A stretch of 64,000 nt of DNA, from assembly GCF_900168065.1 (NCBI RefSeq), contig NZ_FUZZ01000001.1, positions 310,001 through 374,000 of the forward strand. The letters run 5' to 3'. The DNA comes from Chitinophaga ginsengisegetis (lineage in GTDB: Bacteria > Bacteroidota > Bacteroidia > Chitinophagales > Chitinophagaceae). Numbering within the stretch: the stretch's first letter is position 1; each line of letters begins with the position of its first letter. Under the pieces are notes generated by a model. That model saw only the letters and a program-made list of their open reading frames with translations. It did not search any database and was not told the DNA's origin. This document shows, piece by piece, positions 44,737-53,424 of the stretch. The translations under genes were made by a program, and so were the position numbers.

Positions 44737-46219
44737 TATTTTGTTTGATAACACCCTTGGACTCGTCGATTACTTTCCGGGGCAGCGGATACAATACAAA
44801 TTCCGGTTTGGCGAATATAGAGCCTTCATCTTTTGCGTGTTGTATAAAGGTACCCCACCGGATCATATCTTCCCGGCGGCTTCCTTCACACCACAGTTCA
44901 AAGAACCTTTCATCCATGAGTTTTTTCCTGAACGCATCCTTAGTAAACTGACCGGGTAAATAAGTGACTACACCCGCGCGGGTTCTCACTGCATTCACCA
45001 AATCGTAGGCTTCCTGTACGGGGCCCTGGGTTTCGTTGATGGCTTCCGCCATCATCAGCAACACATCTGCATATCTCCACACTACAATATCAGTTCCCTG
45101 TGCTTCGCTGATAGCGCCGGGATCGGGACCATATTTCATGGGAATGGCGCCAATATAATTATTTGCACGGGCGTCGAATGTGGCGCCACCGGAAGTGGGC
45201 CATTTAGCCAGTAAAACGCTCAGGCGTTTATCGTTCTGATCAAATTTGTCGTATGCTTTCCAGGGCATTTTATATCCACCCCATTGTGTAATGGTAAGCC
45301 CTTCGGGATCTACATAGTTACCGGGCATACACATGGCCAGCCATAGGTTATTATTCACCGACGCATCAAACCTGCACGGGATAGCCAGTATTATTTCCTG
45401 GTTGTTGCCTTTGTTGGCGAAAGTGAAAATATCCTTGTAATTCTTTTGCAGATTGTGGCCATAGGTTTGTAATTGTCTGCCGGTACTGATGACAGCTGTC
45501 CAGTTTTTTTCATGCAGGTATAATTTCATCAGGCCCATGAGACAGATGTCTTTTGTAAACCTGCCATAATCGGATGCGGCCTGTTCGCTGGCTTTTGGTA
45601 ATCCCTCCAATCCTTCCTTATAGTCTTTTTCTATCTGGGTTACCATCCATGCGGCGTCGGGCCGGGGAATAGACGGTGCAGTAGGATTGGCTGCTTCTTT
45701 GGCATCCAGCCGGATTGGCACCGGGCCGTAGTAATTATAAAGAATCCAGGAGTAATGAGCGCGCAATGCTTTGAGTTCTGCGATATACCTGTTTTTCAGG
45801 GTTTCATCCATCTGCACGCTTTGTATTTTATCGATGTCAATAGCAATTTCAGAGATCACGGGCATCAGACCGTTGTAATGATTCAACAGCTGCGAAAAAT
45901 CTTCCGAAAAATTCAGCTGGTTAAATTTACGCCAGCCATCCCAACCCCAGGAACACACCAGTTCATCTGTGGTGAAACTGCTCTGGGCATTCCAACCTTC
46001 ATTGGCGGCGCCCCAGCCGCCTCCGTAAAAACCGGCATTGAGCATACCGGCATACATACCGGTAACTGCTGCTTTTACATCTTCTGCGTTAAGAAAGAAG
46101 GTGGAAGACGAATAGCGGTCGTATGTTTTTTCTTCCAGCGCCTTTTCGCAGGAAAAGCCGGCTAAGGAGAAAAGGAAAATTATCAGTAAAGCGTATCTGT
46201 AGTTATTTGGATATTTCAT
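44726..46219 (-). CDS. SusD/RagB family nutrient-binding outer-membrane lipoprotein
   Basis: This 497-residue lid protein belongs to the STN-SusC that ends 29 bp upstream. The lipoprotein signal ends AGFSCEKAL, and the mature start KTYDRYSSSTFFLNAEDVKA is typical. Family signatures are RYIAELKALRAHYSWILYN, RYADVLLMMAEAINE, NAVRTRAGV and LMDERFFELWCEGSRREDMI. The gene with a GH16 enzyme downstream points to a beta-glucan or marine galactan ligand. Its stop is overlapped by the next gene's start. Confidence 0.95.
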   Translation of the reverse strand: MKYPNNYRYALLIIFLFSLAGFSCEKALEEKTYDRYSSSTFFLNAEDVKAAVTGMYAGMLNAGFYGGGWGAANEGWNAQSSFTTDELVCSWGWDGWRKFNQLNFSEDFSQLLNHYNGLMPVISEIAIDIDKIQSVQMDETLKNRYIAELKALRAHYSWILYNYYGPVPIRLDAKEAANPTAPSIPRPDAAWMVTQIEKDYKEGLEGLPKASEQAASDYGRFTKDICLMGLMKLYLHEKNWTAVISTGRQLQTYGHNLQKNYKDIFTFANKGNNQEIILAIPCRFDASVNNNLWLAMCMPGNYVDPEGLTITQWGGYKMPWKAYDKFDQNDKRLSVLLAKWPTSGGATFDARANNYIGAIPMKYGPDPGAISEAQGTDIVVWRYADVLLMMAEAINETQGPVQEAYDLVNAVRTRAGVVTYLPGQFTKDAFRKKLMDERFFELWCEGSRREDMIRWGTFIQHAKDEGSIFAKPEFVLYPLPRKVIDESKGVIKQNNGY

Positions 46220-46248
46220 TTCTATTCCTTTTAAAATGAATAAAGTGG

Positions 46249-49200
46249 CTAGAATCTGGCATTCAAACCAATAGTATAAGAACGGGACATGGGATATGCC
46301 AGGTAGTTCTGCAATTCAGGATCAATTCCCCTGTAAGAAGTAATAATGAAAGGATTCTGCACATTGGCATAGATCCGTAAGCCGCTCAATACATTTTGTT
46401 TTGCAATCATTTTTCCGCCGAAAGTGTAGCCCAGGGTGATATCCCTGCACCGGAGGAAGCTGGCATTTTCCAGCCAATAGTCGGAGTTGGAAGCATAGCT
46501 GGCGTAAGGATCATTGAGCCCGGTCGGGTACTTCGCATTCACATTATCGTACGACCATCTGTCTTTTGCAATGCTCAATACGTTCCAGCCAAATTGTCCG
46601 AGCTGGGCATATGTGCTGAATGCGGATGCATAATCCGAATTATATTTCTTCTGAATAAAGCCATACATAAAAATGCTCAGGTCAAAATTCTTATAGCTGA
46701 AACTATTGTTGAATCCAAAGCTGTAGCGGGGGCCGTCGATACCAAGCAGTACCTGGTCGGCAGAAGAAATTTTACCATCAGGTTTCCCGGTAAGATTACC
46801 GGCATCGTCGTAGCCATTTAAGTCTTTTACCACAATGCCGCCCGGCAGGATGCCCGGCATACTGGCAGGAGCAGCTTTATCGCCCTTATAGATTCCATCA
46901 CTGATATAGCCATAGATACCGTTGAACGGACCATCGGGGGCAATATATTTTGCCAGTGATCGTAAAGCATCCGGGGATCTCCTGACCCAGGAGTTATAGT
47001 AATGCGACAAATTAATAGTGGTAGACCAGTTAAAGCCTCCGGGTGTTACGCTCACAATATTTTTGGTATTCAGACTCGCATCCCAGCCGCGGCTGCGGGT
47101 TTCACCTGCGTTACCCGCCACGCTTGACACCGGGAAATCGGAAGCCAGCGGCACGCTCTGCAACAGGTTCACAATTGTTCTGTTGAAATAGTCGAATGAA
47201 CCTCCTACCCTGTTGTTAAACAACTGGAAGTCCAATCCAACGTTCACATCCCGTTGTGTTTCCCAGCTTAAATTATCATTACTCAGCTGGCTGAGGGAAA
47301 CGCCGGGTAAACTGGTACCTCCAAACACGTAAGAGGTATTGGCTGTATAGTAGGAGAATGCGCTTCCGCCGATGTTACTGTTACCGGTGGTACCATAACC
47401 TGCCCTTAACTTCAGAAAGCTGATTACCGGGAGGTTATTTTTCAGAAAGTTTTCTTCAGAGATGATCCAGGCTGCTGAAACGCCGGGGAATGTGCCCCAT
47501 TTTTTGTTGGGTGCAAAGTTGGAAGCGCCGTCCCTTCTGATGCTGGCAGTCAGAATATATTTATCTGCAAAATCATAAATTACCCTGCCAAAATATGATT
47601 TCCAGATACGTGTAGGATTCCTGTAAGAGCTTACGCCGGGTCGTGGTGCGGTACCATAGCCGATGTTATTAAACAGAAAATTATCCGTCGGGAACCGGTC
47701 GTTATAAAGTCCTAAACCATCCCAATCGCTTACCTGGTAAGAATGCCCGGCCAATGCCTGGATATTGTGTTTTTCCCCGAAGCTTTTATTATAGTTGATG
47801 GTGAATTCTGAAATTTTGGAGACAGAATTATTTTCGTTGATAGATGCCTGTCCTCCTGCGCGTGCGCCATAGAGGAAGGTTTTAGGCAGATAGGCATACC
47901 GTTTCCCGGACGACTGATCATAGCTGTAATTCATTTTGGCTTTCAGGCCGGGGATCACCGTCCACTCCGCATAACCGGAAGTAAGGAGGCGGCTGCTTTT
48001 GGTATAGTCGGTGATATCCAGGAAAGACAGCGGGTTAGGTGAGTTCTGGTAATCCGGGTTGATGAGATAGTTACCGGCAGCATCTTTGAGCGGCATATTT
48101 GCCGGGTAATAAAATGCGGATAATACCATTCCGGAATATTCATTTGCCTGCGTGCCTACGTTGGCATTAATGGCATTGGATCCGGAAGCGATCACATTTA
48201 CGCCCACTTTTATATTTTCGCCTACTCCCTGGTCAAGACTGATCCTTCCATTGTACCGTGTAAACGCTGAGTGTTCCAGCACGCCCTGCTGATCCAGGTA
48301 GTTGCCGGATACATAGTAACGTGTTTTATTACTGGCGCCGGAAAGGGAAATATTATGCTGCTTTGTATAGCCTTTCCTGGTGATCGCATCTATTGCGCTG
48401 GGTAATAAAGCGGTGGTATCGATCTGTGTTTGTGTATACTTTGGAATATAGGGCGTTACAGTTGCCGGATCAGTGCTGCCATAAGGAGCAATCTTATTAC
48501 TCAGCATCCATTGTTCCAGTCCTATTTTGTTACGTTGCTCCATGTATTCTTTCGTATTCAGGATATCATAAAACCTGATGATGTCCTGGAAAGCGTAGCT
48601 TCCGCTGTATTCGATATGAGGTTTGTCTCCTTTACCCTGTTTGGTAGTAATGAGCACAACACCGGCGCCGGCCCTGGCGCCATAGATCGAAGTAGCCGAA
48701 GCATCTTTCAGAAAATCGATCGATTCAATATCGTTGGGGTTAATAAAATTGAGCGGCGACCGGTCAACGCCGGAGCTGCCATACCGCGTGTCTGAAGAAG
48801 GTTCGGCGGCATTATCGTTAATGATCACCCCATCTACCACGTACAACGCCCCCGGAGAAGCAAACGATGGGTTGCTTCTTATCTGGAGATTGACGCCGGC
48901 GCCTGGCTGTCCGCTGCTCTGGATGGCGGAAACACCCGCAGCGCGACCTGCCAATGCCTGTACCACATTGGTAGAAGCGGCCGTATTCAGTTCGGCAGTT
49001 TTTACAGAAGAAACCGCACCGGTTACATTCTTTTTCTTAACCGATCCGTAGCCAATTACTACTACCTCCTGTTTTTGCTCGATAGCGGCTTTAAGTACAA
49101 TCTTAAGTTTTGTATTACCATTCAGCGGAACTTCCTGTGTTACCATCCCGATAAAGGAGAAAATAAGTGTACGGGAAGAATTATCAGGCACGCTGAGGGA

Positions 49201-49731
49201 GAAGTTACCTCCTGCGTCGGTGCTCACGCCCAGCTTCGTTCCTTTCACCTGGATAGACACGCCCGGTAACGGCGCTCCGTTTTCATCTGTTACTTTGCCG
49301 GAAACTTCCACACGCAGCGGCGCCGTGCCGGTTGAACCGGCAACATTCCGGCTAACAACAATCACGTTGTCTACAATACTATAATGAAATGGCTGCCCTT
49401 TTAAACTCAGCTCCATCACTTCCGGCAACGAGGCGTTATCTACATGGATATCCACTTTCCTGGCTTCTTTCAGCAGGTTAACATCATACCAGAAAGAGTA
49501 CCCGGTTTGTTTTTCAATTAATGAAAAGATCCGTTTAAGCGACAGGTTGCGCTCATTCAGCGTCACTGACTGGGAACGGGCGCTGGCCGATATTCCCGTG
49601 CTGATAACAATTAACAGGACCGCTAGCTTCATAATTAGCAGTTTTTTTATTTTTTTCCAATTAAAAGGGATACTTAAGCTGTTCCCCTCTGAGCGGGGGA
49701 ATTTTTCTTTCCGAAAAGCCTGCAATTTCAT
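46249..49731 (-). CDS. STN-domain SusC: TonB-linked outer-membrane transducer of the GH16 PUL
   Basis: This 1160-residue protein carries a long basic N-terminus and a signal peptide (about 34-54, MKLAVLLIVISTGISASARS). The STN domain (about 65-125, LKRIFSLIEKQTGYSFWYDV) contacts FecR in the periplasm. A CarboxypepD_reg-like domain (GKVTDENGAPLPGVSIQVKG), the plug (KQEVVVIGYGSVKKKNVTGA, KDASATSIYGARAGAGVV) and the barrel follow. The start at 49731 keeps the extended N-terminus common in this family; ATG 49632 is an alternative. The STN domain plus upstream sigma/FecR make it a trans-envelope signalling transporter. An antisense RNA promoter appears to lie across its start codon. Confidence 0.93.
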   Translation of the reverse strand: MKLQAFRKEKFPRSEGNSLSIPFNWKKIKKLLIMKLAVLLIVISTGISASARSQSVTLNERNLSLKRIFSLIEKQTGYSFWYDVNLLKEARKVDIHVDNASLPEVMELSLKGQPFHYSIVDNVIVVSRNVAGSTGTAPLRVEVSGKVTDENGAPLPGVSIQVKGTKLGVSTDAGGNFSLSVPDNSSRTLIFSFIGMVTQEVPLNGNTKLKIVLKAAIEQKQEVVVIGYGSVKKKNVTGAVSSVKTAELNTAASTNVVQALAGRAAGVSAIQSSGQPGAGVNLQIRSNPSFASPGALYVVDGVIINDNAAEPSSDTRYGSSGVDRSPLNFINPNDIESIDFLKDASATSIYGARAGAGVVLITTKQGKGDKPHIEYSGSYAFQDIIRFYDILNTKEYMEQRNKIGLEQWMLSNKIAPYGSTDPATVTPYIPKYTQTQIDTTALLPSAIDAITRKGYTKQHNISLSGASNKTRYYVSGNYLDQQGVLEHSAFTRYNGRISLDQGVGENIKVGVNVIASGSNAINANVGTQANEYSGMVLSAFYYPANMPLKDAAGNYLINPDYQNSPNPLSFLDITDYTKSSRLLTSGYAEWTVIPGLKAKMNYSYDQSSGKRYAYLPKTFLYGARAGGQASINENNSVSKISEFTINYNKSFGEKHNIQALAGHSYQVSDWDGLGLYNDRFPTDNFLFNNIGYGTAPRPGVSSYRNPTRIWKSYFGRVIYDFADKYILTASIRRDGASNFAPNKKWGTFPGVSAAWIISEENFLKNNLPVISFLKLRAGYGTTGNSNIGGSAFSYYTANTSYVFGGTSLPGVSLSQLSNDNLSWETQRDVNVGLDFQLFNNRVGGSFDYFNRTIVNLLQSVPLASDFPVSSVAGNAGETRSRGWDASLNTKNIVSVTPGGFNWSTTINLSHYYNSWVRRSPDALRSLAKYIAPDGPFNGIYGYISDGIYKGDKAAPASMPGILPGGIVVKDLNGYDDAGNLTGKPDGKISSADQVLLGIDGPRYSFGFNNSFSYKNFDLSIFMYGFIQKKYNSDYASAFSTYAQLGQFGWNVLSIAKDRWSYDNVNAKYPTGLNDPYASYASNSDYWLENASFLRCRDITLGYTFGGKMIAKQNVLSGLRIYANVQNPFIITSYRGIDPELQNYLAYPMSRSYTIGLNARF

Positions 49732-49738
49732 ACTTTTG
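49731..49738 (+). promoter_or_regulatory. candidate promoter box of an antisense RNA in the susC leader
   Basis: TACTTTTG matches the Bacteroidota -7 element TAnnTTTG exactly, on the strand opposite to susC and across its start codon. About 20 bp upstream is a T-rich stretch with TTTC rather than an ideal TTTG. A strong + strand terminator lies 60 bp downstream, although no + strand gene is present. Confidence 0.45.
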
Positions 49739-49744
49739 GTTGTT

Positions 49745-49833
49745 TGGATATTAAATGAAAGATTTCTGACAAGGGAATCCCGTTTAGTTCAGGCGCCGCC
49801 GCTTCATCTCGCACATGAAGCGGCATTTTTTTG
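49745..49833 (+). ncRNA. candidate DonS-like cis-antisense small RNA opposite the susC leader
   Basis: The limits are inferred from a TAnnTTTG box at 49731-49738 and an intrinsic terminator at 49798-49833, giving about 89 nt. It lies between FecR and the STN-SusC and is antisense to the susC 5' leader. In Bacteroides, PULs controlled by ECF sigma/anti-sigma often carry such an RNA, for example DonS, which represses the susC homologue. No sequence similarity to a known RNA was tested. Confidence 0.45.
49798..49833 (+). terminator. intrinsic terminator on the strand opposite susC
   Basis: GCCGCTTCAT and ATGAAGCGGC form a perfect 10-bp stem with the loop CTCGCAC, followed by seven T. In the minus direction no T-tract follows, so it works only for + strand transcription. 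There is no + strand gene that it could serve. Confidence 0.75.
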
Positions 49834-49929
49834 AACTATTACAATAAGTAGGTGGAACAGGACCATGACTATCCTGAGTACATTATGAAAATTCTGGCTG
49901 ACATAGCTTTTGGTTGATATTAATTTGTG

Positions 49930-51120
49930 CTATCGGGATTTAATGATGATCTTATTACCTGTAATTCTGAAATTGATGCCACTCAACTCTAACACCTTCA
50001 TCATCTGTGATACTTTGGTATTACGGGAAATGCGTCCGTTATAACGGCCATCCGGTAACGGGCCATCATACTCCACATCGAGGTTATACCATCTTTCTAC
50101 TTCCCGCATGATCTGGCTGATATTTGCTTCTTCAAAAACAAAAAATCCGTTCTTCCATCCCATTACTTCATCAAGATTTACGTGATCCGAAAGCGTAATC
50201 TGTCCATCTTTCCCAACAAGTGATTGCTGCCCGGGTAACAGCAGTTTTGTATTAGCGCCCTGTTTCACTTTTACGGCGCCTTCCAGCAAGGTGGTTTTTA
50301 TATCTGTTTCGTTATTATATGCGTTGATATTAAAATGCGTACCCAGCACGGCTACTTCCATACTTCCGGCTTTACAGAAAAAAGGAACCGGAGCGCCTTT
50401 TACTACCTGCTTTGCCACTTCAAAATATACTTCCCCCGTGATCTCAACCCGGCGTTCGTTGTCTGAAAAAGCAACAGGGAAGCGGATAGAAGAAGCGCTG
50501 TTCAGCCATACATTGGTGCCATCAGATAATGTAAGTTTAAAGATGCTGCCACGGGGCGTTGCCACCTTATTGTAGATGGGATCACCGGAGCCGTTTGTTC
50601 CGGCAGCATAGGAAAGATGTCCGGGCGCCTTGCTGAGATTAACAGTTCCCTGCCGCGTGATAGCCCCGCTGCCGGCGCTGTCGAGATTCACGGTGTTACC
50701 ATCTGCAAGTATCAGCACCGCCTTGTTGGCGGCAGGCAATGCATCACCCTGGGGTGGTACATGCGCTGAAACGGGCGCAGTACGGCGGGCAGAGAAATGC
50801 GACCATGCCCATCCTGCTGAAACCAATATTAATACGGCAGCGGCAATCTTTACAAAATTGAAGATCTTAGTTCTTTTGCCAGGAGCCTCCCCCTGGATAA
50901 TCTTATTATACATGAACTCCCAGTCAATTTCGGCGCCATCCTCAACGGCCCCGGGACCTTCGAAATCCTTGTCCAGTATATTGTTGAACAACTCCCTGAC
51001 AGCGGGGTTTTCCAGGTAGCGGAACAGCTCCTGCATTTCTTCAGGAGTACAGCGTTTCCGCGTATATTGCTGTAACAGGTACTGCAGCCTGTCATAAGTG
51101 GGAATTACCTTTTCTGTCAT
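49930..51120 (-). CDS. FecR-family anti-sigma factor / sigma regulator
   Basis: FecR proteins hold or activate the ECF sigma factor in the cytoplasm and contact the STN domain of SusC in the periplasm. The cytoplasmic N-terminal part (about 1-85) precedes a TM helix (about 88-109). The periplasmic FecR domain (about 195-290) contains KVATPRGSIFKLTLSDGTNV, VWLNSASSIRFP and VEITGEVYFEV. The C-terminal DUF4974-like part (about 325-395, GFFVFEEANISQIMREVERW) has an STN-like fold. The 396-residue length is typical. It lies 88 bp after the sigma gene and 198 bp before susC. Confidence 0.95.
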   Translation of the reverse strand: MTEKVIPTYDRLQYLLQQYTRKRCTPEEMQELFRYLENPAVRELFNNILDKDFEGPGAVEDGAEIDWEFMYNKIIQGEAPGKRTKIFNFVKIAAAVLILVSAGWAWSHFSARRTAPVSAHVPPQGDALPAANKAVLILADGNTVNLDSAGSGAITRQGTVNLSKAPGHLSYAAGTNGSGDPIYNKVATPRGSIFKLTLSDGTNVWLNSASSIRFPVAFSDNERRVEITGEVYFEVAKQVVKGAPVPFFCKAGSMEVAVLGTHFNINAYNNETDIKTTLLEGAVKVKQGANTKLLLPGQQSLVGKDGQITLSDHVNLDEVMGWKNGFFVFEEANISQIMREVERWYNLDVEYDGPLPDGRYNGRISRNTKVSQMMKVLELSGINFRITGNKIIIKSR

Positions 51121-51208
51121 AAAACGTGCGGGTGGAAATTACTTCCTCCACTATATAGACTGTTGATAAAAGCAACCGTACCGGTTGAATTCAAAAAAAA
51201 ATGCTTTT

Positions 51209-51811
51209 TTATAAAAAGAGAGAAAGCAGGATACCCATGATCAGCACAGAAGATTCGTACTGGCTACTCATATAAGTCCTGATATAACGGAGGATTTCCA
51301 CGAGGGAATTCTTAACGGTAGGCACGGAAATGCCCAGTTTCACAGCTATTTCCTGGTTACTTAGTCCCTCCCGCCGGCTTAGGTAGTAGATGGATTGCTT
51401 CCGGCTGGAGAGGCCGTTAACCGCCTTTTGGATGATATTGGCGGTTTCAGCTACCAGTACTGCCTGTTCGGTATAATCGCCGCTTTCATGAATATTTGCC
51501 CATACCTGTTCATGCAAACGCTTGTTCCTCGCCACCCGTGAGAGGTGATCAAACACCTGGTTGCGTGTCATGGTATAAATATACTTTTGCGGGAGCTGGA
51601 TATTGGTAAGGTTTAACCTGTTTTTCCAGATTTTCAGGAATACATCCTGGACTACTTCCTCTGCATCAGTTCTGGAATGGGTGAACTGGAGAGAGAACGC
51701 GAACAGGCGCAAACGGTAGCATTCAAAAAGCTCTTTAAAGGCCAATTCATCTCCTTCAGCAATATGCCGGAAGAGCGCTAGTTCACTGTTTAGCTCATTT
51801 TCTTTTTTCAT
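51209..51811 (-). CDS. ECF RNA polymerase sigma factor of the PUL
   Basis: I start it at the ATG at 51811 (MKKENELNSELALF); the open frame extends to 51856 without family sequence. Region 2 is FRHIAEGDELAFKELFECYR with DAEEVVQDVFLKIWKNR, and region 4 is GLSSRKQSIYYLSRREGLSN with EIAVKLGISVPTVKNSLVEI. The protein ends with a short hydrophobic tail (VLIMGILLSLFL), common in Bacteroidota PUL sigma factors. It is predicted to be released by the FecR encoded next to it when SusC binds its glycan, and to transcribe the susC operon. Confidence 0.94.
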   Translation of the reverse strand: MKKENELNSELALFRHIAEGDELAFKELFECYRLRLFAFSLQFTHSRTDAEEVVQDVFLKIWKNRLNLTNIQLPQKYIYTMTRNQVFDHLSRVARNKRLHEQVWANIHESGDYTEQAVLVAETANIIQKAVNGLSSRKQSIYYLSRREGLSNQEIAVKLGISVPTVKNSLVEILRYIRTYMSSQYESSVLIMGILLSLFL

Positions 51812-51949
51812 TAAGTTCACTGTACAAGGTAAATTTAGTCCTTTTTTTCTTATCACAAAATTTGCCTTGCAGAACAGATAATATGCATAATTCGCCGGTG
51901 ACTAAATTTGAGGCCATCCTGATTCACATTACAATAATGGGAAATATTT

Positions 51950-52279
51950 TCACGCCGGCTTCCCGTTCTTATTAAATTCCAGCGCAAGCGCTACCCAGTA
52001 ATTAAAATCCTTTTTTGTGCTGAGATGATCCTCATTTACATATACAAATCCCTTGTATTCCCGTCCTTTCATGATCACGGTACGGCAGCCATCTTTTTTA
52101 ACGGCTTCCGCATGAATAGCGGGATCAATGCGGCACATCATCTGGCCGGGGCCTGCTGTCAGGCACATTTTACCATTCACCATAAACGCAATCCGGCCAA
52201 ACATCTTCTTCTCTTCAACATGCGGTACCGCTGCGAGTGCCTGCCGGATTTTGTCTGCCAGCTTTTCACTGTAAGCCAT
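51950..52279 (-). CDS. TfoX/Sxy N-terminal domain protein
   Basis: The protein has 109 residues and consists of the TfoX N-terminal domain only. ADKIRQALAAVPHVEEKKMF followed by GRIAFMVNGKMCLTAG is the family signature, and MMCRIDPAIHAEA and KGFVYVNEDHLSTKKDFNYW follow. Stand-alone members are common in Bacteroidota and are not shown to control competence. It starts 5 bp after the NTF2-like gene, so the two form an operon divergent from the HxlR regulator. Confidence 0.85.
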   Translation of the reverse strand: MAYSEKLADKIRQALAAVPHVEEKKMFGRIAFMVNGKMCLTAGPGQMMCRIDPAIHAEAVKKDGCRTVIMKGREYKGFVYVNEDHLSTKKDFNYWVALALEFNKNGKPA

Positions 52280-52284
52280 GAAAA

Positions 52285-52665
52285 TTATTTTGGAATGTTC
52301 CTGTCAAAAGTAAGCGTATCAAAGAAGATAGTCAGTGAGTCGAGCTTCCCGTTCTTTGCTTTCCAGATCTCCGCTACATCGCCATTAATGCTTGCGCCGT
52401 TGGGAAATATAAAGTCGTAGTTTCCGATCACGCAGGCATTTTCACCATCTACAATCATTTCTTTTACGCGCATCGTTTTAAACGCCCGTGAAAACCTTTT
52501 AATAACTTCTATGTAGGCCGCTTTTCCTACGGCCGGCGCCGATTTTGTCATGTCGCCGCCAATAAATCTGAAGTCGTCAGAGATAACCTGCTCCCAGCCT
52601 TCTTTCTTAGCAAAACCATTGTAATAAATTTCGAGTAGTTGTTGGGTTGACGTGGAGTTTTCCAT
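52285..52665 (-). CDS. NTF2-like / SnoaL-type protein
   Basis: The protein has 126 residues with the cone-shaped alpha+beta layout of the NTF2-like superfamily. The N-terminal helix TQQLLEIYYNGFAKKEGWEQ is followed by VISDDFRFIGGD, GKAAYIEVIKRFSRAFKTMR and beta strands ACVIGNYDFIFPNGASINGD and VAEIWKAKNGKLDSLTIFFD. These proteins are often small isomerases, hydrolases or ligand binders. It is the first gene of an operon with the TfoX-N gene, divergent from the HxlR regulator and with two operator-like repeats in between. Confidence 0.8.
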   Translation of the reverse strand: MENSTSTQQLLEIYYNGFAKKEGWEQVISDDFRFIGGDMTKSAPAVGKAAYIEVIKRFSRAFKTMRVKEMIVDGENACVIGNYDFIFPNGASINGDVAEIWKAKNGKLDSLTIFFDTLTFDRNIPK

Positions 52666-52700
52666 TTTTTCTATTTTTAAGAATCAGGAATCGCAATTTT

Positions 52701-52752
52701 AGTTATTGCATTTTGCAAGTAAAAATAATAAAGTTATTGTAATTTGCAAGTA
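52701..52752. promoter_or_regulatory. direct repeat, candidate HxlR operator
   Basis: Two 21-bp copies at 52701-52721 and 52732-52752 read AGTTATTGCATTTTGCAAGTA and its variant with TA for CA... shortened here to the shared parts AGTTATTG and TTTGCAAGTA; they differ at two bases. The copies are 31 bp apart, about three helical turns, and each contains a near-palindrome such as TTGCATTTTGCAA. They lie between the divergent NTF2-like and HxlR genes. Confidence 0.65.
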
Positions 52753-52770
52753 CTTTTAAAATCAGGCGGT

Positions 52771-53178
52771 ATGGAAAAAGTCAGATCAGATTGTCCCATT
52801 AGTTGTTCCCTGGATGTTTTTGGAGACAGGTGGTCCCTCCTTATCATCAGGGATATTATGCTCAGGGGGAAATTGTCTTACAGCGAGTTCCTGGAGTCGG
52901 AGGAAAAGATTGCCACCAACATCCTTGCTAACAGGCTGAGCGTACTGGAAGCGGAAAATATCCTTTCAAAACGGGTATCGCCGGCGAATAAGTCGAAGTT
53001 CATTTACAGTCTTACCCCAAAAGGAATAGACCTGTTGCCCATCATCATTGAAATAATGGATTGGGGGGCAAAGTACCATATAAACTGCCCGCGGAAGGAA
53101 CTTGGAAAGAAGATTAAAAAAGATAAAGCCGGGGCTATCAAAGAGTATTTTGCAAAGCTGAAGAAGCAGTTTTCCTGA
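52771..53178 (+). CDS. HxlR-family winged-helix transcriptional regulator
   Basis: I start at the ATG at 52771 (MEKVRSDCPISCSLDVFG); the frame opens earlier only with a TTG inside the operator repeat. The family motif is CPISCSLDVFGDRWSLLIIR, followed by KLSYSEFLESEEKIATNILA and NRLSVLEAENILSKR, which form the winged helix, then YSLTPKGIDLLPII. The protein has 135 residues. Cys8 is the conserved position that senses redox or electrophiles in some members. It probably represses itself and the divergent NTF2-like/TfoX-N pair through the repeats at 52701-52752. Confidence 0.9.
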   Translation: MEKVRSDCPISCSLDVFGDRWSLLIIRDIMLRGKLSYSEFLESEEKIATNILANRLSVLEAENILSKRVSPANKSKFIYSLTPKGIDLLPIIIEIMDWGAKYHINCPRKELGKKIKKDKAGAIKEYFAKLKKQFS

Positions 53179-53236
53179 TATGCTATTTTGAATAGTTGCA
53201 TATACCAGGCCCAGGCATATGCCATTTCGGGATAAC

Positions 53237-53291
53237 CCGTAGATAAGCCGTATATAAGCCGTATATGAGCCGTAGATAACCCGTACCTGTA
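53237..53291. repeat. 11-bp tandem repeat, four full copies plus a partial
   Basis: The copies are CCGTAGATAAG, CCGTATATAAG, CCGTATATGAG and CCGTAGATAAC at 53237, 53248, 53259 and 53270, then CCGTA with divergence at 53281. The preceding 11 bases (TTCGGGATAAC) are a degenerate copy. The unit equals about one helical turn. Confidence 0.85.
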
Positions 53292-53394
53292 GAGATACGA
53301 CTTACCTATGCCTTATCATTGTTTTTGCTATGGATATGGTAGGTCTATCTCCTGAAACACCCTTATCTGTAGCAAGGATGGCTACCGTAAACAA

Positions 53395-53424
53395 AAGGAG
53401 CCGGCAATACATTGCCAGCTCCTT
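53395..53424 (-). terminator. orphan minus-facing intrinsic terminator in a susC leader
   Basis: AAGGAGC and GCTCCTT, then after one mismatch GGCAA and TTGCC, form a 12-bp stem with the loop TACA. On the minus strand it is followed by TTTTGTTTAC. No minus-strand gene lies to its right, since the next gene is the + strand susC at 53701, so it implies an unannotated antisense transcript. Confidence 0.65.

Noticed and set aside
53237..53291. Tandem repeat considered as a CRISPR array
   Set aside because: The units are 11 bp and directly adjacent, without spacers, and no cas genes are nearby.
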